NCBI GenBank assembly: GCA_964058845.1
Contig: CAXKVR010000034.1
Location: forward strand, 744,001 to 808,000
DNA length: 64,000 bases
Direction: 5' to 3'
Source: Carex sylvatica
Lineage: Eukaryota; Streptophyta; Magnoliopsida; Poales; Cyperaceae
In this document: piece after piece, positions 35,264-49,500 of the stretch
Numbering within the stretch: position 1 is the stretch's first letter
How the letters are laid out: the number at the start of each line of letters is the position of its first letter
Notes under the pieces: model-generated
Database searches by the model: none
The model's input: the letters and a program-made list of their open reading frames with translations, nothing else
What the model was told of the DNA's origin: nothing
Program-made: the position numbers and the translations under genes

Positions 35264-38200
35264 ATGGAGCAGAGATGGGCAAATGCGTGGAGGCCTACAA
35301 TAAACGAGAAGCAATTCATAGAAGAGGCGCTTCAATCGGAGATTCGAGTTGACGGGCGCCGTCTCTATGACTATCGACGTCTCACTATCAAATTTGGCAG
35401 GTACATAATGTCCTCTTTGCATAACTGTTCTGGCATTTATCCATGGGTTTTAGTTTGAGAATGTTGAATATGAAAATGTCGCCATTTATGAACAATTGAG
35501 ATTTTTATTCGCATAAAATTGCAGGGAGGATGGTTCATCGGAGGTACAGCTCGGTGAGACCCATGTGATGGGCTATGTAACGGGTCAACTAGTGCAACCG
35601 TACAGAGATAGGTCGAATGAAGGCACACTTGCCATTTTTACTGAGTTCTCTCCCATGGCCGATCCTTCCTTTGAGCCAGGCAGGCCGGGCGAATCAGCCA
35701 TAGAGCTTGGTCGCGTGGTTGACCGTGGTTTAAGGTTTTTTGTTTTTTCTCTCTCCTTCTCTTCATATTTACTTTGTATAACATATGAAGTTGTTCACTA
35801 AACATTTGTAAATAATTGGTAAACTAATTCTGAGAAAGAAAAAAATGACAAAACCCTAAACGAACCGCAAATACATGCACATGGAAGAAAGATTAAAATA
35901 AAAAAGATTATGCAGGTATGTGATATCATCCGCATCCGGTAATGTAATGGTACCAGTTCATGAACCATACTTGGCTTGGTACAGACATTGTAGCTTCTCC
36001 TGCTGTACACAGTTTATAATTTATTTGTGGAACTGTTAATTACACTTGCTTAAGTTGTGTTGTTATTTCACTCCCTGTTGCAACTCAAAAGAAGGAAAAT
36101 TTATATACATTTCTATTACAGGGAAAGTAGAGCAGTTGATATGGAATCCTTGTGTGTTGTGGCTGGGAAATCAGTGTGGGCTATTCGCATCGACCTTCAT
36201 ATCATAGATAACGGAGGGTATACTTGAATACATGCATATATTGTTATATCTTTTGTTTTATACAATACCTTCAATTAAAGTTGGAGTCCTCTGCTGACAA
36301 GTTGTTAAAGAACTAAAGAATTTTTAAATTAATTTCACTAACCAGGAATCTCATAGATGCGGCAAATATTGCTGCCTTAGCTGCTCTTTCAACCTTTCGG
36401 AGACCTGAGTGCTCAGTTGGTGGTGATGATAGTCAAGAAATTATTGTGCATGATCCTGAGGTTTTTTTTAGTGCTTACAGATTTAAAATATTATTTAATT
36501 CCCCTCTTGTAAAAATGGGTTCTGCGTAGGATTCTATGTTTAGGTTTCTAGTCTGGTGAGCTATGGTGTTCTTGCAGCCAATGATCCTTTCCTCTTACTC
36601 TTTGTTTTTTTGGTTTGCCAAGTGATTATCTTGGTCCTTTCTAATCGAAACATGATGTTTTTTTGTATTTGCTGATTTTTGCCCATATAAATAATGCTCT
36701 TTTATCTTGATGAATATTTTTACTTCAAACTTCTATTTTATATATTGACGCTTTCTGTTCCAAATCTTTGGCTGCACAGGAGAGAGATCCAATCGCACTG
36801 ACAATACACCATTTCCCCATAGCGGTGACATTCGCATTCTTCAGTGAAGGCAATACCTTGGTATTTTCTAACATGACATTTTGTCATTGCATTAAATTTT
36901 ATGTAATCATTGGGTTTTTAACTGCATTTCTTTTAGGTAATCGACCCTACTTACAAAGAAGAGGCGGTGATGGGAGGTAGAATGACAGTTACCATGAATT
37001 CAAATGGAGATGTTTGCGCAATACAGAAGGCGGGAGGTGACGGCATTCTGTCAAGTGATGTCGTGCGATGTTTACGTATTGCCTCTTTAAAAGCCGCTGA
37101 AATGACCACAAAAATTAAAGAAGCCGTAAGCCCTGCAGGACCATGTTTTGTTTTTATACCCCATATTGGTACATACTCACTTAACCTAAAGTAACTCAAT
37201 TTTGAGTTTCGATCCTGACTGTCAGATCTGTTTTGGCCCCAACATTAAAGGATTCCTGTCCTGTGCATTGATTTTGATCAGACGTTTTGGATCTAAACTC
37301 AAAATTTGAGTTACTTCAGAGGATCTGGACTCATATTGGTACTGTACTAGTCTGAAATGGAAGTTATACAACAAACTTTGCAATCCTGCAATGATCAATA
37401 CCAGTTCCTGGTCCTTTTCTATTAAAAGTATTGGAAACCCAATAGGGGATAAAATGATTGTTACATCGGTTATCCATTAATGGCACAGGCTACTGTATAG
37501 ATATTTGAACTTAAATTTGTTAGTACTCTGTTACTGGTATGGACTTGCAAATTTAGCTAAAAAAAATATGATTTTCTGGTACATACAGGGAGCTGAGCAT
37601 TCTGCCAGTATATCACTATATGTATTGGTAGCTGAACCTATAGCTAAGTAGCCAATATATTCTTTTTTGTCTTTACAGGTCGAAACCTATAATGCTGAGG
37701 TAGCACTTAAGAAGGTGAAGCGGCACCCCTTGTTGGTTGCTCAGAAAATTACTGTACCAGATGTGGCAATGAAGGAAGCTGCCTTTGAAAAGATGAAAAA
37801 CTCTGATGGTGATATGGAGAGCAGCCCCAATCAAGCTTCAACAAGTCGTACCAATACCGATGCATCTGTTGGCCGCCCTAAAATTTGGTATTATTTTCTT
37901 GTTCTCTTAATTCGGTAAACAATTTAAAACTAGATTCTGTCTTTCGCAGTAGTTTCTTTTTGTATTTTGTATATTATTGGCATGCTTATCTTAGCACTGC
38001 TGTTTTTGTTGTTATCCTTCACCTCTTTATAAATTTTGTGCAGGGATCCTTATTCAACAAGCGCACCTAGTATAAGCTCCTCTCAGTTACCTGGTAATTC
38101 ATTTAAATCCACTGTTTTATTGACTAGTATATGTTTCACTAATTTAGCAGTTGGTATTTGCAAAGAACCTACAAAATGCTAGTAGTCGTTGCACTCCAGT

Positions 38201-38506
38201 TAAAAATGGTAGATTTTTCAAAGAGAGAAATTGCAATATATTTGTAACCTTATTATATGTGTTGGCCTTCTTTTTTGAAACTCAAAACACAATGCAGGTA
38301 CAGTAGGTACGAGCAACGAACCGAACGAAGATCAAATTATGCAGACAGATGAGGAATCTAAGCCCGATTTAAGAAATGACCAAATTTCCGGTGCAACTGG
38401 TGTCTCCAGTGCGATTCATCAACAAAACAGCCCTCCAAAGAGCTTGAAGGATGCTGTTAAGCCAAAAAATAAAAGAAAGAAGAATGCCGAAAGGAGTGCA
38501 AGATAG
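35264..38506 (+). CDS. RRP45: Exosome complex core subunit RRP45 (CER7 type)
   Basis: Nine exons: 35264-35400, 35525-35734, 36122-36217, 36346-36460, 36780-36860, 36937-37125, 37679-37887, 38044-38093 and 38298-38506. All are GT-AG, phases join cleanly, and the protein has 431 residues. RRP45 is an RNase PH-fold member of the nine-subunit exosome ring that guides RNA to the 3'-5' nucleases. In Arabidopsis the B isoform (CER7) also affects wax synthesis through turnover of a regulatory RNA. Seen: the family N-terminus (NEKQFIEEALQSEIRVDGR), REDGSSEVQLGETHVMGYVTG, FTEFSPMADPSFEPGRPGE, CVVAGKSVWAIRIDLHIID, DPTYKEEAVMGGRMTVTMN and a disordered, charged C-terminal tail ending in basic KPKNKRKK. 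The long tail matches the B form rather than the shorter A form. Intron 6 holds a small MITE. Confidence 0.95.
37185..37323. mobile_element. Small MITE in RRP45 intron 6
   Basis: Inverted ends of about 30 bases: AAGTAACTCAATTTTGAGTTT on the left and AACTCAAAATTTGAGTTACTT on the right. It lies wholly inside the intron between exons 36937-37125 and 37679-37887. Confidence 0.75.
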
Positions 38507-38509
38507 ATT

Positions 38510-40300
38510 TTGCTCCTGTTCTTTTAATCAGAATTATTTAAGGTAGGCAATTAGATCTTCTTTATTTGGTGACTAAATTACACCTTGTTAATATTTATGT
38601 AAAAGTGTGTTATAGCAGAGAGAAGCCAGCCTAAGTCGATTTTGCAAAGATGCTTTTCATTTGTCTCGAACTCGATAATTTGGAGAAGTTGTTTATGATG
38701 AGGCACACCGGAGGAAGATTGGTTTTGCAAATGAGTCAGTTGGAGACTGGGGCAACTTATTTCCATTCGTGGTAAATTTATTGGCATCATTCCACAATTG
38801 TTAAATTTGTGGTTGTTTTGCCATCTTTCAATTAGAAAGCGTAAAATTGGTTCAATGTTGACACATAGGAATAGAGTTTAGGAATTTTGTCTGAATGAAA
38901 AGCTTTCACTTGTACTCAATTTTTGTTTACTCTTTTGAAGGAATGCGTACCGTTTTGCATGAGCTTAAAAATATTGTTACTTTGGTAAAAAAATTGAGGT
39001 TCTAGAATGAGAATTCCAAATGGTGAAATTTTCCCATATTATTTTTGTACCGATTGTTTTTTCTTTCAGAATCTTTGTTGGCAATATAAATAATTATTCA
39101 CTACCATTTTTCTTGGGTGATTTCCTTTTACTGCAAATGAAAGCATTAATTAAATAAAGATCATATTTTCCAGTCGACAAAGTACAAAGGGTCACTAATC
39201 AGCCGCACAAATAAAAATTAATACAGATTGTAGCAGTAATGTTAAAATGCACAAATTTTTTTGACAGAATTATTTGATTGATCTCTTGTTTTATTTATTT
39301 ATTATTACTATGGTTCTTTTATTTAATTTGCTCAGCCTATAGTATTGGCGAAGAAAAATTTCCAAAGAACAGTAGCATTTTTGCGGTTCTTTTTAATCAT
39401 ACTAAATTAAAAAAAAAAAAAAAAACATTTTTGAGTTAAAAAAACTGTTCTTTTTTACATACTATCAACATATATTCGAAATATTCGCTGTATAAAATGT
39501 TTCACAAATAGTGTTTTATCTCTTATCACATCCGGTCTAACTGTAACTGTGATCTCACAACTCATTAGGTCATTTTTCCATGGACCAAAAAAAATTAGGC
39601 GGATTCTTTTGGAAAAACAATTGTGAAACAAGTAGAAATTTTGGCACCGACATCATATTGTGAAACTTTTTTTTGAAAGAAGGATAGAGAAATTAATATA
39701 CATATTCTTCATTTAGAACACTACTCTAATTATTTTACTAATCTTTTTGTAATGTAGAGAATATATTTTTTTTCTTTTGAATACCCAAGTTTCTGCAAAA
39801 TTTCCCAATACCGCGCTAGGAAAATGTCATTTCGCAAATAATGATCAGAGTTTAAAGTTGAATGATATTATTATTTCGCTTTCTTGCATTATAATTCGAC
39901 GAATAAGTATAGCGTTAAGTATAAATAATCTGGATTTATAAGATTGTCTGTGTGATTTATTCAAAATTATTATTTTCTTTTATGTTCTTCACAAATCTGC
40001 AATGTCGTCAGTGATTTCTTTATAATAGAAAATCTAGAATTTAATTTGTTGAGCCAGTAATGTTTGCTTGGAAATAATGAAACTAAATTGTTTATTAAAT
40101 GTACACATCTTTGATCTTTACACTTCTGATTATTACTAAATTAATTACCAGAGCAGAGAATAAATCAAATAACTTGTGAACAATTAATTAAAAATAAGGT
40201 GCCTGATAATTGTACCCCAAACAAAATCTCCGAGCGTATCCCCCAAGTAGTTTAACAAAATTTTTTTTCAATGTTATCTAACTTTCATTTTCAGCGCTAA
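38510..40300. other. Downstream region of RRP45 and AT-rich spacer
   Basis: The first few hundred bases should be the RRP45 3' untranslated region. Beyond 39000 there is only AT-rich sequence with an A tract at about 39408-39425. No further gene is recognised. Confidence 0.5.
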
Positions 40301-40309
40301 TATCCAAGA

Positions 40310-41210
40310 ATAATCATTTTAGTACCCACACCTCTGTCCCCGCACCGTACCCGCATATTTTCCAACTCAGTCAACCTTCTAATTTGACCATCCTAACTAA
40401 CGAATTTCTAAAATAGACTCTCTCTCTCTCTCTCTCCCCCACCTTCATTAGCGATATAAATACTTGATTGGATATATATCTACATTACTTATAACAGATA
40501 TTAATACTTTCCATCTGTAATATATAAAATATTTAACTGATAAATAATTTTTATTTTATTGTTCAATATTAAAATGGATATTGATTTAAATGTGTATTTT
40601 TGAGATTGTTTATGCATACAAGATAAATAATTTTTATTTTATGATAATTGTATAGTTATAAATATTTTTTGAGATTGTTGTAAGTACAATGTAGTATAGA
40701 TATAAATACTTTCAGTCCCCACATGCAGTTATGGTTCCCCCATGCCATTTGAGTGGCTCCTAATATGGTACGACGTCAGAAATTTCAAAAAAAAGGTGGG
40801 GTACGATTATTTAAAAATAATTAATTTATCATTTGTATTGTTTACTATATAGATATAAATACTTGTGTTATTTGGACTACATACTTCAAGATTTGATTAT
40901 TAATATTAAAAAAAGAGTTACAGATCTGAAACGGTTGCGGTCCCCACAAGCAATTATGGCAGTTTAGGTGCGGGTACGACGTCAAAATTTTAAAAAAAAG
41001 GTACAGATACGATTATTTAAAAATAATTAATTTATCATTTGCATTGTTTAATAAACAATATAGATATAAATACTTGTGTTCTTTGGACTACATACTTCAA
41101 GATTTGACTATTAATATTAAAAAAAAAGTTACAGATCTGAAACAGTTGCGGTCCCCACAAATAATTATGGCGGGTACTGTGCGGGTACTCATATCAGCTT
41201 CCAATATCCA
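40310..41210 (-). repeat. 1 kb dispersed repeat, inverted partner of 5876-6945
   Basis: It reads as the reverse complement of 5876-6945, with GTGCGGGTACTCATATCAGC at the right end and the same internal duplication of the TATAAATACTTGTGTT...GGACTACATACTTC unit (about 40852 and 41064). A CT repeat lies at 40417-40435. No coding frame is seen. Confidence 0.7.
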
Positions 41211-41727
41211 AACATTTGAAACTCTGTTTATAACATTTTAAATGCTACTCGCAAACATTTAAAACTCTATCTGCAAACATTTTATCCTCCATCTCCTATC
41301 CCCATCCATCCCCCAACATATTAATTTCTCAAAAAGGAAAGTTAATTAAGTTCTATCCCCCATTCACCCCCAACATTTTAAATACTCAAAAAGAAAATTT
41401 TGAGTTATCTAATATTTTTCTAATTTGACCTGGGTACATCAAAACCCCATACAAATCTCTTCATGGTTCAGAATTTATGTACAACATCAACATCAAGGAG
41501 ATCTTTAAGTCTTCCGTAGCAAATAGAGAGAAAATTAATCAAGGGGACCACGAAGTATGTAACGCCGAAAGATTGGTACATTCGATACATATATTTAGTT
41601 CTAAAAAATATGTAACGAGTCATATATTGGAAAAAAATAATTCGAAACACAGAAACATCACATAATTTTGTACAGATAATTAGAATTGGAGGCAATCACT
41701 GAGTTGCTGGCCGACCACTATATATTA

Positions 41728-42112
41728 AGAGTGAAAAAAATGTGTCGTGCTGTGCTGTGACTAACACATCGTAACTTTGATCTCGTACTGTACCGTGCTA
41801 TAATCAAGTTAATTTTACATGTGCTGTGACTAAAATATCAAAGGGTGATCATGTCACGCGAATGATCACGTCGTGCCTAAACGTGCCGTGACCAAATGTG
41901 TCTCGTGTGACTCGCTTTATCATTTAATCATAATTTAAGTTAATTTATTCAAGATTTATCATTTAATTAATATCTAATGGTTCTAATTACACGTGACTAC
42001 GTGCTGTGCCATGTTGTAACTAGATCTTTCATGTGCCGTACCGTGTCGTGCCGTACCATAACCATATCGTTCCGTGATGGAACCGGCTCCACTGTGCCAT
42101 TTTTCCCACTCT
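41728..42112. mobile_element. CGTGCCGTG-rich MITE
   Basis: The ends are AGAGTGAAAAAAATG and CATTTTTCCCACTCT, an imperfect inverted pair. The inside is a run of variant CGTGCTGTGC/CGTGCCGTAC words, as in a known style of plant short DNA transposon. No coding is seen. Confidence 0.65.
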
Positions 42113-42429
42113 ACCTCTATTCCTTGTCGAGTAAATCTCCCAAGTGAAAATGTAGGTGAACGAGTATTATCTTTGTGAAAAGGCCTTAAGATGAATTATG
42201 TTTTATATATTTTGAATATTGTCTTTGTTTATTTTGTTTGTAATATTTTAATTATATGATATGTAAAATTTGATATATTATTTTTGTTTCGACAGTGAAT
42301 CTTGTGGCAACTATTTTTTATTTAAAAATAAAATAAAATTGAACTATTAAATAATAAAGCAATGTTCAATACTATTTGACTCTTTTTGTAAAATTAATCA
42401 AGGTATACACATAAAGAGAAAAAATATAT

Positions 42430-44400
42430 AATATATTAGATACAAACACTTGATATATTAACTATTTAGACTTGCATTACGAGGTATAAATATTTACAAT
42501 ACTTGATATTAATACTTTCAAACGTCATCCAATACCATGAGAAAAATAATATAAGTTGTTAGATACAAACACTTGATATATGAACTATTCACACTTGCAT
42601 AACGAGATATGAATACTTACAATGCTTCATATTAATACTTTCAGACATCATCCAGTATCATATGAAAAGAAAATTGATAGAATTTGTTAGATACAAACAC
42701 TTGAGACATGAACTATTCACACTTGCATGACGAGATATAAATACTTAGAATACTTGATAAGTTGATATTAATACTTTCAGACATCATCCAGTACCATATG
42801 AAAGAAAAATTAAAATTTCATAGAATCTACTAGGTACAAACACTTGACATATGAATTATTTACACTTGCATGATAAGGTATAAATACTCGATGAGGTATG
42901 AATACTTGCATGACATGGTGTGAATACCTGGTTGACGAGGTATGAATACTTGAATCACGAGATATGAATACTTGCGCGACAAACAATCTGAAAGTATGTC
43001 ATCATGGATCTCATCTGAAAGAGAAAATTACGTAGTAGACGTCCGTGGTTTTAGATTCGCAAAAAATATTTGTATTCTAGATTTTGTATAAATATTTACT
43101 CCATGTTGTATGAATACTTGTATTCTACATTTTTAGAAATTGTCATATTGTTGTAGTTGTATCGTATCTGATACGATATCCGTACCTATATCCATGCAAC
43201 ATAGTATACAACGTAAATATTAGTAAATAAATACACAAGTATGAATACTTTTCATATTACGTATTAGAGTAATTTATAAAAAAAATATTAAATTAAGATA
43301 TTTTTCAACGTAACAATTCATACTTCAGTTATAAGTATGAATACTTACAATACTTGACATTAATACTTTCAAACGTCATCTAGTGCCACAAGGAAAAAAA
43401 TAGAGAATATGTTAGATACAAACACTTGATACACAAACCATTCACACTTGCATGACAATGTATGAATACTTGCAATACTTGATATTGATACTTTCAGATA
43501 CCAGCCGATGTCATGTGAAAAAAATTGATAGAATTTGTTAGATAAAAACACTTAATACATGAACTATTCACACTTGTATGACGATGTATGTATACTTGTA
43601 ATTCTTTATAGTAATACTTTCAGATATCATCCAATGCCATATGAAAAAAAATAGAATTTGTTAGATACATATACTTGATACATGAACTATTTATACTTAC
43701 ATGAAGAGGTATGAATACTTGCATACTTTATATTAGTACTTTTAAACATCATCTGATGTCAAAAGAAAAAAAAACTATTGATAAAATATTTTAGATAAAA
43801 CGCTTGATACATAAACTATTAACATTTGTATGATAAGGTATGAATACTTGTAATATTTGAAATTAATACTTTCATACATTATCCCGTGCCATATGAAAAT
43901 AATTTTTTTTTTTTTTATAGATTATGTTAGTTACTAACACTTGACATATGAACTATTTACATTTGCATTACGATGTATAAATACTTGCACTACTTAATAT
44001 TAATATTTTCAGACGTCATCCTGTGTCATATGAAAAAAAAAATGATAAAATATGTCAGGTACATACACTTCAGACATGAATTATAGACACATGCATTACG
44101 AGATATAAATACTTGAACGATGAGGTATGAATACTTGCTCGACAAGATATGAATACTTACACTACAAGATATTCACAACGATGTATGAATACTTGCATGA
44201 CGAGTAATGAATACTTGCATGACGAGGTATGAATACTTACATGACGGACAACCCGAAAGTACGTCATCATGGATCTCATTTGAAAAAGAAAATTACGTAG
44301 AAGACGTCTATGGTTTTAGATTTGCAAATTTTCTCACAGATCGTTAGAAATATTGACGAGATTGAATGGAGAAAAAAAATCCAACTCTAAAAACGTGTAG
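42430..44400. repeat. Tandem array of about 120-135 base units plus short TATGAATACTTG units
   Basis: About ten diverged units follow the order TTAGATACAAACACTTGA, GAACTATTCACACTTGCAT, GAATACTTACAATACTTGA, ATTAATACTTTCAGACATCA and CATATGAAAA. There are two blocks (42430-43070 and 43320-44330). Each ends in a burst of shorter 22-base units (GAGGTATGAATACTTGCATGAC) and then the same exit sequence (CATCATGGATCTCAT...GTGGTTTTAGATT). The exit sequence also occurs in the fold-back element at 5155-5785, so this is an expanded relative of that element. No coding frame is seen. Confidence 0.8.
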
Positions 44401-45037
44401 AAGATGTGTGTGGAATGTGTCCAGCTTTTTACACTTCAAAGTATATAAACCTCAACCATAACACTGCATTTACAAAGCTCATTTACAAAGTATATAAACC
44501 TCATGTACAAAGCCTTGAAAATTTTAATGGCTGTAGACTGAAATTTAAAAACTTGAAAATTGAAAGTGCTCATGAGTTTTATTTTTTAAAAAAACAAATG
44601 ACTTTAAAATTACTCAAAAATATTTTTCTTCATGGATCTTATTTGAAAGATAAAATCGAATAAAAAATGTTCGTATTTTTATATTCGTAAAATTCATCAC
44701 GGATCGTCGATAAAAAAAATTATAATGATTAGAGGAAAAAAAAAAAAAGTGAGTGAAAAGAATCTTTATTTTTTTGGCTTAAAAACAAAAGTAGCAGAGT
44801 TAAAATTATCTATAAATGCTTTCAGACAAAAATTTATATAATTGCAAGTAACATTTTAAAATGTTATAAACATAGCTTTAAATGTTTGGATATAGCGCTG
44901 GAAATGAAAGTTCAACAATATTAGAAGATTTTTCTGTTAAATTACTTGAGAAACGCGCTCGAATATGATAACTCGGGACACCAGAACATTTCTCAAAACA
45001 TAAAACTACCCAAAGTTTGAATGCAAAACATAAAAGC

Positions 45038-46591
45038 TCATTTTGTTGCAGTGGCATTCCTTCCACCTTTCATGCTAGCATACTCGCAAAGCCGGCACGG
45101 CAATGTGTCGAGGCTTGCCAACCGCACCTTACCGTAATTTCCCAAAATGCCACACCGTCTCCACGCATGAAACTCTGCATAAGCCACAGGATCTTCTGCG
45201 ACGGCCTTAACGTACTCCGCCAACTTCTCAATCGACTCAAACTTGGATGCATCAATGATCGAATTGGGAGGCACAAGGTCCCATACATTTGGTGCGCCGA
45301 AATAGATCGGCACCGCCCCGGCTTCCAAGGGATAGAACAATTTCTCGGAGACATAGCTCTCGGTCCATGTGTTTTCAATGGCCAGCACAAATTTGTAGTG
45401 TGACATGGAACAGTGGAGGTGATCCCACCAGTGCGGAACCGGGTTATCCCTCATCTGACAGTCTGGGTAAATCTCCAGAGCCTTGTCATCGCCTCCTACA
45501 TTGTTGAGGCAGCGACCAAAGGAGTGGTGCGGCATGTGGGACAGGAAGGATTTTGCGGTCGCATCCCGGGAATCAAGGCATCTCGATGAAGACCAGTAGA
45601 CCAACACATCCTGCCATAAAAATAGATGTATGTTCAGGGATGTTAGATAGTCAAAATTGCAATAGTCAATACAATTTTTACCATAAGATTTTCATAAAGA
45701 CTATTAACAAGGGATAAGATTTTAAATTTTTAAGGAAACATGTAATGTTTGATCAAACTTCTCCAAAAAAATAAAAGAAATGTAGAGGATGCATGAGAGA
45801 GTACATCTCGCTTCTTGTTGGCCACATTGTAACTGTGCATGGTGTGAAAAGCCTTGCCGGCATAGGTCGCTTGGACGTCGCTACTGGAATGATAGCTGAT
45901 GAAGATATCCTCGTGCCCTGTCGGTGCTCTCCACGCCTCCAGTTCTACGAAGGCTCTTAGCGGCTCCCCAGTTTTTCTCTACAAAATGACATAATGAGCT
46001 TGAGCATTAACAATACTATTTTGCACAATATATATAGTCTTTTACTTGAAATTTTGTGAAAAGCCTTACAGTCTCTGGTGGACCGTAAAACTGGTACAAG
46101 CCCACATCAGCCCGGTCGGCCAGTGCCTCATTTCGGGTCCACAAACAGCTCAACCCGCATCGACACTCATACAACCCGTCCAAGTTGTCAGGTATCCACA
46201 TCACCATCTTAACATGCACGCTGACATGGTCAAGTTTTAACTTCGAGCAATCTCCACTGTCGGTCTGTTGCACTGCGGTTTTGTTTACCTTCCATCTCCT
46301 AAACTTGTCCCTGAACCGAGAGCAACCGACCTCAGAGTCCCAGTGGTCATAGGCCGGTTTTAGGTCGGTAAAGGGTTCTCTTGGTCTAGTTCCAATCGAG
46401 TCGACTGCAGTTGTGATGCTTACGGGTATTTTAGAATTGTCTTTCTTGTCAATGATTCGAAGGGATGGCGATGTGCCGAGAAACGAAGGGAGAACGTGAG
46501 TGAGCACGATGGCTACAACGAGGAGAGATGCAAGGTAGCATATGCGTTTGGATGAGAAAATGAAACTTGATTTGTACTTGGAATTGGCCAT
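45038..46591 (-). CDS. Alpha-1,4-fucosyltransferase (FUT13-like, GT10), complete
   Basis: Three exons: 46591-46070, 45978-45805 and 45610-45038, all joined in phase 0, giving 422 residues. The ATG at 46591 precedes a short cytosolic tail and a single membrane anchor (ICYLASLLVVAIVLTHVLPSFL), the type II layout of Golgi glycosyltransferases. Next come a stem region and the catalytic domain with ECRCGLSCLW, EDIFISYHSS, PHHSFGRCLNNVGG, YKFVLAIENTWTESYVSEKL and PLEAGAVPIYFGAPN, ending with CRLC. The enzyme is expected to add fucose in alpha-1,4 linkage to N-glycan antennae. It is a close paralogue of the gene at 438-1350, on the opposite strand, and of the broken copy at 57625-58090. The open frame on the opposite strand is a shadow. 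Confidence 0.93.
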
Positions 46592-49500
46592 GGAATGAGG
46601 TTTGATGAGAGGAGTTGTTGAAATAATTTCAAATTTATATGAATAGAAATTAGAATGGCGTTACAAGGTCAATGTCAAAGGAATGCTTGTTTGTGTGAAA
46701 TGTTTACATCATCAGCAAATTATAATTAATAGTAGCGTCTATTTATGTCTTTGTAGTTTTCCATGGGAAACATTCCTTGTTAAAATTCTAACTGGTGCAG
46801 TGGTATGCTTCAATTTTTTATTTTTAGAAATATAAAAATTAAATTATTATAAAAAACATATGTTTTTTTTTTCATCTCATGAAATGAACTTAATTGAAGT
46901 ACTGAACTACTGATTCCGTCCCTTTGAGGTATTTATAGAAATTATGTAATTTGTCCGAAATAAATTTGAAAACTATAGAGCGAATCATTGATTAAGTTCT
47001 TATAGAAGTTGTTAAAATCGGATAATTAAAGATAACAAAACACTTTAACCTCTGACCAAAGGGAGACAACCAATTTCATGTCTATGAATAAAAAAAAAAT
47101 GGATATCCTTTGTTCAACTTCAATGTTACTCGGCCCGTTTATTTTTTAAATCAAACTTGTAATCAATTATTGGTTTAAAGAATTCTAATTTAATTCTCTG
47201 AAGAAATGCTAGCTTTGAAGTTCAAAACCACCTATTTAAATTTTTGTTTGTCAAACCCAGTGAAAGTATATATTTTTTTTAATTATTGGTAATATATATA
47301 TATTTTTTGTCAAATAATAAGGCAATTATCAATAGTACAAGAGGAGGGTTCCAATGCGCTATTATTTTGGTGCTCCAATATGCACCACGTTCTTTATCTC
47401 TATTTTGAAAGTCCGAACAGTTGATCCGAACCGTTTAACATGATCTTCATAATAAAATATGCTTGGAGTCCAAATTTTATATTTTTTAGAAATTTTTTAC
47501 TATTATTTTATATAGGTACAATATGATTTTATTAGATGGTCCAGAATCTCCTTAAAAAGATAATTTTGTATCTATCTAAAAAAATAGTAAAAAATTATAG
47601 TAAGACAAAATAATGATGTATTTGAATCCTCCTCATAGTGAGACAAATAGGGGAAAGCAAAAAGGAATTTCAGTCGAAATAAACAATTCCGTATTTCGGT
47701 GCACACATTTACGTTTCGTCCGGAAACCAAACAGTACCAGAGATTATTAGTGTGATTGATATATAACAAAAAAGAAAGTGTACTGTTCCTTGTTCCAATG
47801 GCTCACATTAAAATTATTTGGCGTCTCTTAATTACTATGCTTAATAGCATGTTGATGTGTTGGCACAAAAATAAATAATAGATAAAGCAAGCGTTATGTT
47901 TAATTTCTAAACAAGTATCATGTTTAACAATTGAGATACAGGTTAACAAGTAATATTTTTAGTCTCACAATATACTAAGGATATTACACAGAGGCACAAA
48001 GTCAAATTTTTAAGCTATAGAGATCAAATGTAAATAAAGTAAATTATATAAAATTTTCATGCATGCTGCGTATGTGGATTATTTACTGTATCCATAATAT
48101 TTACTCAAAATTAGAAAATCATGTACAAGTACCCATAATATTAACTCTCATTCATTATATATGACTCCACTTATGATATTACATGTTGATAGAATGATAA
48201 AATGAGATGTACAAGACAAATAAGTAACGATAAAAATGTTCAACTAAAGAGCATCTTGTGACAAAATAAGAAGTGACATAATTCGACTTATGTGTCAAAA
48301 TATTTTATTACGTAAACATGAATAAGAAGATCAGACAATTTTTAAATCAACACGTAATCGGATTTAATAAGATAGTTTAACATATCATTTGTCAAATCAA
48401 TTACATACATAATAACAGTACAGGTATAGATTCTTTTGCTCAAATCCCAGACGTTATTTAAATTTAACTTGAAAATAAATTCAAAATTTCAGTACCATTT
48501 TTATTTCGTCTGACATGAAATGCGTTAATTAAGCCGTAATGGGGGATAATAAGAAATTGTATTATTTTTTTAGAAAGTATTTGTTTTCCACTTGTCGCAT
48601 TTTTCAGATTCAATCTGTGTATTTTGACCCACGGGAACCCAACAACCTTTCCCATTTAGCTTCAATTATTTTTCGCCGTTCATCCTTTCGTCCATCTCTT
48701 ATTAGCAACATTTTTTTCTTGCCTTTTCGCTTTTTTTTTTTTTTTGTACAATTCTGATTTTACATAATTTTTATAAATATATGAATTAATGTTTCAAAGA
48801 AAGATGTTCATAATTTAGCATAAGCATTTGACTTTGCAAGATTATATTTAGTAAATGTTAGAGGTCAAGTTACTTAATTATTTAGTTTTTACAAATAATT
48901 TTTCTATACGGTTTCGAACTTGTGATTTTTTAGACAGAGAGCACTGCTTTTGCTACTATATCAAAATCTAGTTTTCAACTTCGCAATATTTAATATTGAA
49001 TAGTTAAAAATAAAGTACAAGTACTGATTATGTATGTGTCAAATGTTAATAGGATAATAGATAAAAACATCTAACAGTGAATGCATTAACAATCTATAAT
49101 GTATCATGTATGTATAAACACAAAAAATGACAAATACCTGACTATATTTCATATAAAACATAAATTCATATCATCTAAGGGAACAAAATATTTATGTATA
49201 GATTCGGACTTTCTGATCAAGCATCAGCAAGAATATTAAAGTCCCTCCCCTCACATTTTATTTCGGACCGAATTGGTATGAATTCTGATCGAACGTCCAT
49301 ATCTAAACAGAAATATTATATTACCTCAGAGGATATGGACTCGTGAAATATTGGGGCTGATTTGTAATTCTTTTTTATTTATTTTTATGTGAGGAAGATC
49401 ATTTATTTTGTTATTATAAATAGTAAAATAGTTAAGTAGATAAATTTGATGAATTATAGTTGATGACTGTAATTAGATGCTTACTTTATTTTCTTTGTTA

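Noticed and set aside
41477..41695. Short frames on both strands between two repeats
   Set aside because: No similarity to known proteins that I can name and no splice or promoter context.
45017..45403. Open frame of 128 codons on the + strand
   Set aside because: It is antisense to the last exon of the fucosyltransferase, whose frame is conserved with the paralogue.
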